A DNA stretch of 31,440 bases from NCBI GenBank assembly GCA_034433695.1, contig DAOUAK010000157.1:1-31440 (forward strand). Direction: 5' to 3'. The position numbers and the translations under genes were made by a program. Within the stretch, counting starts at the first letter, position 1. Every line of letters starts with the position of its first letter. Below, piece after piece: positions 25,449 through 31,440 of the stretch. The notes under the pieces are model-generated. The model saw only the letters and a list, made by a program, of their open reading frames with translations, did no database searches and was not told the DNA's origin. This stretch comes from JASFBA01 sp034433695 (lineage in GTDB: Bacteria > Chloroflexota > Chloroflexia > DTKN01).

Positions 25449-28400
25449 ATGAGGTGGATATTCCGCCGGATGGCCATCTGCTTCCTGCTCCTTCTGCTCC
25501 TCATACCAGGGCCGGCGGTGGCCCGCATTCCTCCGAACCCGGGCCCGGCGGAAAAGGCGTGGGCCGTGCGCGATGTCGTCATCAACGAGGTGGCCTGGAT
25601 GGGGACGGCCTACAATGCCGACGACGAGTGGATCGAACTCTACAACGCCTCCCCGTATGATGTAGACCTGACCGGCTGGACCCTCTCCGACGGTGGCGAC
25701 ATCTCCATCACCCTCTCCGGCATCATCCCGGCCGGCGGCTACTTTCTCCTGGAGCGCACTGACGATACCACCATCCCCGATATCCCGGCCGACCAGATCT
25801 ACACCGGCGCGCTGGCCAACGCCGGCGAGGTGTTGACCCTGCGCGATGCCGGGGGTAACACTGTGGACACGGCCAACGGCGACGGGGGCTCCTGGCCGGC
25901 CGGCACGGCTTTCCCGAACTACCAGACGATGGAACGCATCGACCCCGCCGTCCCCGACACCGACGCCAACTGGGCCTCCAACGACATGGTGCACCGTAAC
26001 GGCCACGACGCCGATGGCAATCCCATCAACGGCACCCCCAAGGCCTTGAACTCGGCTTCCTACCCGCCTCCGCCGGCCGCCGACCTCCGCGTGGCCAAGA
26101 CCGGGCCGCTCACGACCACCCCGGGGATGACCCTCACCTACACCCTGGCCGTCACCAACATCGGGCAACTGGCAGCCTCCGTAGTCCGCCTGACCGACAC
26201 CCTCCCGGCAGGGACAATTTTTATCTCTCAAAGCAGCCCGTATTCCTTTACGCAACCCACCTCCGGCACCCTGGTCTGGAACCTGGGCTCCCTGGCCGCC
26301 GACGTCTCGGCCGAAATCGCGCTCTACGCCCGGGTGGAACCTTTTGCTGCCGGCGTCCTCACCAACCGCATCACGGCTACCACCTCCATCACCGAGGCCA
26401 ACCCGGCCGATAACACCGCCTTCTGTACCACCACCGTCGTCTTCCCCGGTGAAGCCCACCTCCTCATCGAAGCGGTCCTCTACAACGGCTACGTCCTGGA
26501 CGATCACGATGAAGCGGTGCGCCTGGTCAACATCGGCGGCGCCCCGGCGGACCTTTCCGGCTGGAAGGTCTGCGATGCCGGAAGCGGAGGCTCCTGCGCG
26601 ATCTTCCCGACGGGGGCTACGCTCGCCCCCGGTCGGCGGATATGGCTGGCCTGGTACGGTGACGCCTTTTTCTCCTCTTTCGGTTTCTTCCCCGATTATG
26701 AAAAGGTGGAAACGCGGCCGGAGGTGCCCAACCTGGAAGGGACCTGGCCCGGCTTCTCCAACACGGGCGATGAGGCCGTGCTGCGCGACCCCGCCGACGC
26801 CGTGATAGATACGGTAGTCTTTGAGGGTGGAAACACGGCAACTCCGGGTTGGTCCGGCCCGGCCCTTGAACCCTACGCCGGATCCGGCAACTTTGGTTCC
26901 GAGGGGCAGATTCTCCAGCGTATCCTGGACGAAGATACCGGCCTGCCGGCCGGCGATACCAACACCGCCGCCGACTGGTTCCAGTACCCCGGCGATGCCT
27001 ACCTGGGCCGGCGCGTCCTCTACCCCGGCTGGGACCTGGATGCCTTCTTCCGGCCGCTTTCGGTCACCCAGGAGGCTTCCCTGACCGTCGCCATCGCTCC
27101 CGACCATGCTGGCGAGGCCTTTCTTTCGGCCATCGCCCTGGCCCAGGAGCGGATCGAGGCCGAGTTCTATGAACTGGAGAATTACGACATCATCCAGGCT
27201 CTGGTGAGCAAGGCCCAGGCCGGCGTCAGTGTGACGATCCTCCTGGAGGGAGAAGTGGCCGGCGGCATCTCCGATCAGGAACTCTGGGCCTGCCAGCAAC
27301 TGGAGGCCGCCGGCGGGGCCTGCTGGTTCATGTTCAACGAATCGAGCGTGCGCATCTATGACCGCTACACGAACATGCACAGCAAAATGATGCTCCTGGA
27401 CCGGCGCTGGGTGCTGATTTCCTCCCAGAACCCCACGGCCGGCGGCCTGCCCACCGACGATAAATCGGACGGCACCTGGGGCTCGCGGGGTGTCTGGCTC
27501 CTCACCGATGCCCCTGCCGTCGTGGAGCGTGCCCTGGCCATCTTCCAGGCCGATTTCGAGCCGGCAGCCCACCTGGACCTGACCCGCTGGAGTCCTTCCA
27601 ATCCCTACGGCTATGGGCCACCGCCGCCCGGCTTCCAGCCCATCACCACGAGCGGTGGCATCACCTCCTCCGTGGTCTTTACCGCCCCGCTCCGCCTCTC
27701 GGGCCCCCTGGGCTTTGAACTTCTTTCCGCCCCTGAGTCCGCCCTGCGCCAGAGCGACGCCCTGCTGGGGCTCCTGGCCCGGGCCGGCCCCGGCGACAGC
27801 GTGGACGTGGAGCAGATGTACGAATACCGTGCCTGGGGGGAGATGCCCGATAAAACCCCCGCCCCCAATCTGCGCCTGGAGGCATACATCAACGCCGCCC
27901 GTCGAGGCGCCCGGGTGCGCATCCTCCTGAACTCGGGCACCTTCGGAGAATCAGGCTATGACATCTCCAAAAATCTGGAGACGGTCGCCTATGTGAACGA
28001 CCTGGCCCGCCGCGAGGGTCTGGAATTGCAGGCCCGCCTGGGCGATCCAACCCGCTACGGCATCCATAACAAGATGGTGCTGGTGCGCCTGGGCGATCAG
28101 GGCTATGCCCATATCGGCAGCATCAACGGCAGCGAGACTTCCAGCAAGGTCAACCGCGAGATCGCCGTTCAGATCGCCTCGAACGACGTCTACGACTACC
28201 TGAAGGAGATGTTCGAGTGGGACTGGTACCACTCGACTCCCCTCTACCTCCCCCTGGTCTTCAAGCATTACCTGATGCCGGCCGACCATATCCTGGTGAG
28301 CGAGGTCCTCTACGACCCCGAGGGCACCGATGCCGGAAAGGAATGGGTGGAACTCTACAACCCCACCAGCCGGGCCATAGACCTCTCCGGCTGGACGCTG

Positions 28401-28832
28401 GGGGATGCCGTCGCGCCGGGTGAGTACGGCAGCGGTCGCTATGCCTTCCCGACCGGCACGGTGATGCCCCCCAAGGCCGTCTGGACGATCGCCGCCCAGG
28501 CCCAGGACGTCGGCTTCCGCCCCACCTTCGAGTTCCTGATCGACCCGTTGCGCGACGACCCGAACGTGCCGAACCTGGTGCCGACAGGTGCCTGGGACGG
28601 CTTCGGCTTCGCCCTGGGAAACGAGGGGGACGAGGTGATCCTTCTGGATGCGGCGGAGAACCCGGTGGATGTGCTGGTCTACGGAGCCGGCTCCTACCCC
28701 GGAATCGTGCCCCATCCCGGCGTTTCCACCGCTGGCCACTCCCTGGAGCGCCGGCCGGCCGACCGCGACACCGACGATTGCAGCGCCGACTTCTTCGACC
28801 GCTACCCGCCGACGCCGGGGGAGGTGCCGTAG
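25449..28832 (+). CDS. Large exported lamin-tail/DUF11/phospholipase-D-like protein
   Basis: The 1127-residue protein begins with a Sec signal (ICFLLLLLLIPGPAVA). Domains in order are: lamin-tail domain 1 (about 40-200, VVINEVAW...DEWIELYNAS...DLTGWTLSD), DUF11 repeat (about 205-335, LRVAKTGPLTTTPGMTLTYT), lamin-tail-like 2 (about 335-510), phospholipase-D-like half 1 (about 540-700) with HSKMMLLD (His644, Lys646, Asp651), half 2 (about 750-940) with HNKMVLVR (His873, Lys875, but Arg at 880 where Asp is expected) and GSINGS, then lamin-tail 3 (about 950-1120). A YLPLVFKHY stretch before the last domain resembles a motif frequent in Chloroflexota surface proteins. PLD pairs form one active site from two HKD motifs and act on phosphodiesters in lipids or DNA. 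A perfect GGAGGTGA lies ahead of the ATG. Confidence 0.88.
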   Translation: MRWIFRRMAICFLLLLLLIPGPAVARIPPNPGPAEKAWAVRDVVINEVAWMGTAYNADDEWIELYNASPYDVDLTGWTLSDGGDISITLSGIIPAGGYFLLERTDDTTIPDIPADQIYTGALANAGEVLTLRDAGGNTVDTANGDGGSWPAGTAFPNYQTMERIDPAVPDTDANWASNDMVHRNGHDADGNPINGTPKALNSASYPPPPAADLRVAKTGPLTTTPGMTLTYTLAVTNIGQLAASVVRLTDTLPAGTIFISQSSPYSFTQPTSGTLVWNLGSLAADVSAEIALYARVEPFAAGVLTNRITATTSITEANPADNTAFCTTTVVFPGEAHLLIEAVLYNGYVLDDHDEAVRLVNIGGAPADLSGWKVCDAGSGGSCAIFPTGATLAPGRRIWLAWYGDAFFSSFGFFPDYEKVETRPEVPNLEGTWPGFSNTGDEAVLRDPADAVIDTVVFEGGNTATPGWSGPALEPYAGSGNFGSEGQILQRILDEDTGLPAGDTNTAADWFQYPGDAYLGRRVLYPGWDLDAFFRPLSVTQEASLTVAIAPDHAGEAFLSAIALAQERIEAEFYELENYDIIQALVSKAQAGVSVTILLEGEVAGGISDQELWACQQLEAAGGACWFMFNESSVRIYDRYTNMHSKMMLLDRRWVLISSQNPTAGGLPTDDKSDGTWGSRGVWLLTDAPAVVERALAIFQADFEPAAHLDLTRWSPSNPYGYGPPPPGFQPITTSGGITSSVVFTAPLRLSGPLGFELLSAPESALRQSDALLGLLARAGPGDSVDVEQMYEYRAWGEMPDKTPAPNLRLEAYINAARRGARVRILLNSGTFGESGYDISKNLETVAYVNDLARREGLELQARLGDPTRYGIHNKMVLVRLGDQGYAHIGSINGSETSSKVNREIAVQIASNDVYDYLKEMFEWDWYHSTPLYLPLVFKHYLMPADHILVSEVLYDPEGTDAGKEWVELYNPTSRAIDLSGWTLGDAVAPGEYGSGRYAFPTGTVMPPKAVWTIAAQAQDVGFRPTFEFLIDPLRDDPNVPNLVPTGAWDGFGFALGNEGDEVILLDAAENPVDVLVYGAGSYPGIVPHPGVSTAGHSLERRPADRDTDDCSADFFDRYPPTPGEVP

Positions 28833-28840
28833 AGGCCACG

Positions 28841-29608
28841 ATGGTCACCGTCCCGCTTTATGACGAACTGGGAGCCGACTATGACCGCTTCGTGGACTGG
28901 GAGGGTCGGCTGGCGTTCGAACTGCCGGGCATCGAGCGGCTTCTGGGCGAGGTCGGGGCCCGTTTCCTCCTGGACGCCGCCTGCGGCACCGGACGGCACG
29001 CCATCGCCCTGGCGCAGCGGGGCTACCGGGTGGTCGGGGCCGACCTGAGTGCGGCGATGGTGGAACGGGCCCGCCAGAACGCCCGCGAGGCCGGTGTGGA
29101 GGTGCCCTTTTTCCAGGCCGGCCTGGGAGAACTGGCCCGCCGTCTATCCGGCCCCTTCGACGCCGTCCTCTGCCTGGGCCATTCCCTCCCCCACCTCCTG
29201 AGCGCCGCCGAGGTCGAGGCCGCCCTGCACGACTTTGCCGAACTCCTTCGTCCCGGCGGCCTGCTCCTCCTCCAGAACCGCAACGACGAAAGGCTGCTCC
29301 GCCAGGGCCAGCGCTTCCTTCCCCTGAGCACCTACCGCGAAGGCGACCGGGAATGGCTCTTTTTCCGCTTCCTGGACCTCGACCCACAGCGTATTGTCTT
29401 CCACATCGTCACCTTCTACCGCGAAGAAGGAGAGTGGCGCTATCGGGTCGGCAGTACGATCCACCGGCCGCTTCCTTGGGAGGAACTGGAAACCGCCCTC
29501 CGGCGGGCCGGCTTCGGCGAATTCGCCCTTTATGGGAGTTGGCAACTGGGGCCGTTCGACCCGGAACGTTCGGGCGACCTGGTGGTTGTGGCCCGACGAA
29601 GCAGGTAA
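28841..29608 (+). CDS. Class I SAM-dependent methyltransferase
   Basis: The 255-residue product has the Rossmann-type methyltransferase core: motif I LLDAACGTG (43-51), acidic residue Asp68 in VVGADLS at the end of strand 2, and PFDAVLCLGHSLPHLL as motif IV region, then LRPGGLLLLQN. The C-terminal part (LDPQRIVFHIVTFYREEGEW) forms the expected antiparallel strands. The start at ATG 28841 follows GAGG by 5 nt and is 9 nt after the stop of the lamin-tail protein, so the two are probably translated from one mRNA; an upstream in-frame ATG would lie inside that gene. The substrate is unknown: small molecule or protein. Confidence 0.88.
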   Translation: MVTVPLYDELGADYDRFVDWEGRLAFELPGIERLLGEVGARFLLDAACGTGRHAIALAQRGYRVVGADLSAAMVERARQNAREAGVEVPFFQAGLGELARRLSGPFDAVLCLGHSLPHLLSAAEVEAALHDFAELLRPGGLLLLQNRNDERLLRQGQRFLPLSTYREGDREWLFFRFLDLDPQRIVFHIVTFYREEGEWRYRVGSTIHRPLPWEELETALRRAGFGEFALYGSWQLGPFDPERSGDLVVVARRSR

Positions 29609-29645
29609 AGCCTCACCGACCGCCGAGCGCTGCCTTTACCTGCTT
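29599..29645. terminator. Inverted repeat between convergent genes, possible bidirectional stop
   Basis: AAGCAGGTAAAG (29599-29610) and CTTTACCTGCTT (29634-29645) form a perfect 12-bp stem with a 23-nt loop. It contains the stop codons or C-terminal codons of both convergent genes (ending at 29608 and 29613). No T run follows on either side, so classical intrinsic termination is doubtful. Confidence 0.4.
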
Positions 29646-30545
29646 GTCTAAGAGTTCCGCCACCTGGCGCAGGCCGATGGGCGGCTTCTTACCCTCCGGG
29701 TAGGCCACCAGGACGTATGCAAAGGCGGCCCCACGCCGCACCATGGCCACTTCCAGCCGCCAGGACTGTCCCTCCAGCGTCCCCCGGGCGGAAATGCCGG
29801 TGGAGGCATCTCCCAGGTCGTCCATCCCGGGCAGGACCTCCAGCGCGGTCACCCGGCCTCCGACCAGGCTTTCCAGGGCCATCGCCAGAGCCGAGGGCGG
29901 ATCGGCCAGGCGGGCATCCAGGCGTTTCTGCTCGTCCGGGCTTAAGGGGAAGAGGAGGTAAGAGAGGATAATCTCCGGGGTTCGGGTTCCGGGATAGCGG
30001 AAGCCCGTCGGGTTATAGAGCCGGCCGGAGGAAGAGACCGTTTCGCTCAGAAAAGCGGTGGCGGTGATGGAGAGCGGAGGCCACTCCTCCGGCGGCAGGG
30101 GGTCGAACCCCCTGGGCAGGTCCGGAAGCCCGATGGCGACGCCCGAGAGGTCGGGAAGGGGCGTGGGGGCCGGCGTTGGGGTGGAGGTGGGACGAGGCGT
30201 GGCGGTGGGCTGAGGTGTGAACGTAGGGGTCGGCGGCGGAGGCGTCGCCGTGGGGGTAGGTGTCAGCGTGGGGACGGCGGTCTGGCGGGTATAGGCCGAG
30301 GCCAGGAAAATAAAAAGGCCGACCAGAACGGCAACAGAAAAGAGGACGGCAAAGACAATCTGGAAAGGTCCGGGGGCTCTCAAGATATCCGTTTTCGAGG
30401 GTACCTCGGGCGCGGACTCCCCGGGCGGCCCTGCCGGTTCACCGACCAAGGAACCCCCTGGCCGGGTCCGTTCCCGCAAAGGCGATGTGCTACCACCGTT
30501 TCCGACCACGACATCCTCCTTTTGGCGTCGCCCGGCATCCGGCAA
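29613..30545 (-). CDS. Membrane-anchored protein with Thr/Pro linker and extracellular domain, unknown function
   Basis: The 310-residue protein has a cytoplasmic N-terminal tail of about 58 residues rich in Pro, Gly and charged residues, one membrane helix (about 61-84), a Thr/Pro repeat linker (about 89-130, such as TPTPTATPPPPTPTFTPQPT) and a C-terminal domain of about 175 residues. The latter has alternating strands and helices (TPEIILSYLLFPLSPDEQKR, WRLEVAMVRRGAAFAYVLVA) and no family I recognise. The linker type is typical for Chloroflexota surface proteins. It has its own promoter at 30573-30601 and is convergent with the methyltransferase gene. The function cannot be inferred. Confidence 0.75.
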   Translation of the reverse strand: MPDAGRRQKEDVVVGNGGSTSPLRERTRPGGSLVGEPAGPPGESAPEVPSKTDILRAPGPFQIVFAVLFSVAVLVGLFIFLASAYTRQTAVPTLTPTPTATPPPPTPTFTPQPTATPRPTSTPTPAPTPLPDLSGVAIGLPDLPRGFDPLPPEEWPPLSITATAFLSETVSSSGRLYNPTGFRYPGTRTPEIILSYLLFPLSPDEQKRLDARLADPPSALAMALESLVGGRVTALEVLPGMDDLGDASTGISARGTLEGQSWRLEVAMVRRGAAFAYVLVAYPEGKKPPIGLRQVAELLDKQVKAALGGR

Positions 30546-30572
30546 GAAGAAGTGCGAACAGGCCTGGACCTT

Positions 30573-30601
30573 AGTGTATCATAGAGGTCGCCCATGTGCA
30601 A
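30573..30601 (-). promoter_or_regulatory. Probable promoter of the anchored surface protein gene
   Basis: On the minus strand the -35 is TTGCAC (30596-30601), the spacer 17 nt, and the -10 TACACT (30573-30578) preceded by TGA. It lies 28 nt upstream of the gene start at 30545. Confidence 0.5.
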
Positions 30602-30752
30602 GCGAAGGATGCTGGGGTCCCGAGAGCCGATGAAGCGGCAGGGCATCTCGGAAAAAACGGGCGGGGAAAAGCAATTGGGCCGGGGAACGGCTGAAAAAGC
30701 CGCCCGGGGATTTCCAGGACCTTCGGGGACATCTCCATATCGTCTTCTCAAG

Positions 30753-30808
30753 GTGTTGGGGAGGGGCGAGGCATGTCCAGCCAACACTTACCCTAAGATA
30801 GGATAAAA
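30753..30808 (+). repeat. Short dispersed repeat, copy 2, with internal palindrome
   Basis: TGTTGGGGAGG (30754-30764) and TACCCTAAGATAGGATAAAA (30789-30808) match the element at 15476-15515. Between them lies a GAGGGGCGAGGCATGTCC-like degenerate palindrome, and GTGTTGG (30753-30759) pairs with CCAACAC (30781-30787). It ends 11 nt before the -35 box of the promoter at 30819. The remaining noncoding stretch 30602-30752 holds only a small hairpin (30688-30702) without a T run. Confidence 0.5.
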
Positions 30809-30818
30809 AAGCCACAAT

Positions 30819-30847
30819 TTGACAAAACAGAGAAGATGTGGTATAAT
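30819..30847 (+). promoter_or_regulatory. Near-perfect sigma-70-type promoter for the terminal lipoprotein gene
   Basis: The -35 TTGACA (30819-30824), a 17-nt spacer and the -10 TATAAT (30842-30847) are all consensus, and TGTGG precedes the -10. The predicted start of transcription is near 30854, leaving an untranslated leader of about 180 nt. Confidence 0.85.
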
Positions 30848-30853
30848 ACCTTT

Positions 30854-31033
30854 GTGCAAGAGGGCGGGATGCCCTGGGGCAGATGGCCGAGCGGATCGAG
30901 CCGGAAGGAGGTGGAGAGGGGAACAAAACCTTCCTGGGCCGGCCCCCGGAGGAAAGCACGGGCAGCGGGCCGGCGCTCCCTATGGAGGCAGGCGTCCCGC
31001 CTGCTGTGGGATGCTCAAGTAAGGAGGAAACCG
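30854..31033 (+). promoter_or_regulatory. Structured leader of the terminal lipoprotein gene
   Basis: The 180-nt leader is purine-rich and contains hairpins at 30861-30875 (AGGGC/GCCCT) and 30988-31004 (GCAGGCG/CGCCTGC around TCC). The latter resembles palindromic repeats common in this kind of genome. The stretch ATGGCCGAGCGG (30883-30894) followed by GAGGGGAACAAAACCTTCC (30915-30933) is loosely like the 5' half of ydaO-type c-di-AMP riboswitches, but the conserved 3' half is not seen. AAGGAGG (31021-31027) is the ribosome site. There is no terminator. Confidence 0.4.
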
Positions 31034-31440
31034 ATGCGCGTCTCTATCTCTGCTTTCCTTGTGTTCTTCCCCTTGCTTCTGGCCGGCTGCACTGCCTACT
31101 GGGCCTCTCCTCCGGCCGGCCAGGAGGTTCCCACGGCGGTGGCCTCCCCTACGGCCGGCCAGACCCGGCCGACGGAGGTCTCCCCGCCCATGGCGGAAGC
31201 CTATCCCCCACCCCAGAGGTGGACACCTGAACCTACCGCAACTCCAGGGCCTTTCCCCACCCCGCTGACTCATCCTCCGGTGAGCCCGCCGCTGCCCTTC
31301 CCAACGATCTACATCCCCCCTCCTCCGCCGGAAGTGCAGCCGACGGCCTACATCCCAGAGGGGCCGCTGCCCCCTAATTTCCCCCCGGTGGCCTACACGG
31401 CCCACGGCAGTGTGTGGATTCTCCGATACGAGAACGGCCT
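31034..31440 (+). CDS. Partial proline-rich lipoprotein (C-terminus outside window)
   Basis: The frame starts at ATG 31034, 6 nt after AAGGAGG, and is open to the right edge (135 residues). A lipoprotein signal ends LLLAGC with Cys19. A long low-complexity tether follows (about 22-118), rich in Pro, Thr and Ser (PTAVASPTAGQTRPTEVSPP). Folded protein seems to begin only at AYTAHGSVWILRYENG, which looks like the first blade of a beta-propeller of the TolB/WD40 kind. The exported, membrane-tethered location is well supported; the function is not. Confidence 0.8.
   Translation, partial: MRVSISAFLVFFPLLLAGCTAYWASPPAGQEVPTAVASPTAGQTRPTEVSPPMAEAYPPPQRWTPEPTATPGPFPTPLTHPPVSPPLPFPTIYIPPPPPEVQPTAYIPEGPLPPNFPPVAYTAHGSVWILRYENG

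Noticed and set aside
30871..30945. tRNA-Ser/Leu-like start (GATGGCCGAGCGG)
   Set aside because: The first bases look like a class II tRNA acceptor and D arm, but no anticodon arm, T arm (GGTTCGAAT) or matching 3' acceptor strand follows.

Overview
The window is GC-rich, densely coded DNA, most likely from a Chloroflexota bacterium (Anaerolineae-like, possibly thermophilic). I infer this from the many secreted or membrane-anchored proteins with Thr/Pro linkers (four genes), the heavy use of GGCC/CCGG words, a fused membrane/spermidine-synthase protein, and lamin-tail/DUF11 surface proteins. No rRNA, tRNA or marker gene is present, so the lineage call is tentative.

Layout. (1) 1-1793, minus strand: FmdB-type zinc ribbon, ftsY, and the start of a lipoprotein that runs off the left edge. 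(2) 1957-7486, plus strand: a TctA-type permease, a family-5 solute-binding lipoprotein and a membrane-embedded spermidine-synthase-like protein, probably one operon. It is driven by a promoter placed back-to-back with that of the fmdB-ftsY operon. (3) 7593-9660, accessory zone: a MITE-like inverted repeat, a small unknown gene, and a TnpB-only IS200/IS605-type element. Its nuclease shows the relocated RuvC-II glutamate arrangement and carries an in-frame palindromic repeat. (4) 9666-13898, minus strand: uvrB, a membrane-anchored NERD protein and a PflX-like radical SAM enzyme, all overlapping. (5) 14022-24139, minus strand: the most coherent system in the window. A periplasmic PhnD-like binding lipoprotein, a histidine kinase and a NarL/LuxR-type response regulator lie directly upstream of a three-subunit molybdoenzyme operon (four-cluster FeS protein, NrfD-like membrane anchor, Tat-exported catalytic subunit). 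A MOT1-like molybdate transporter follows. The whole resembles a tetrathionate reductase (ttrBCA) locus in which the usual TtrS sensor is split into a separate binding protein and kinase. The transporter has a long structured leader ending in a perfect intrinsic terminator just before the start codon, which suggests a riboswitch, plausibly molybdenum/tungsten-cofactor responsive. (6) 24338-29608, plus strand: a YdjM/DUF457 membrane hydrolase, a large exported lamin-tail/DUF11/phospholipase-D-like protein, and a methyltransferase. (7) 29613-31440: two more surface proteins of unknown function, the second preceded by a near-consensus promoter and a structured leader of about 180 nt and cut by the right edge.

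Working together: region 5 reads as sense (binding protein, kinase), decide (response regulator acting on a 349-nt control region with a dyad and direct repeats), respire (quinol-linked extracytoplasmic molybdoenzyme), and supply molybdate (MOT1). Promoters throughout share a TTGAC / 17-nt spacer / TGTGn-extended -10 design.
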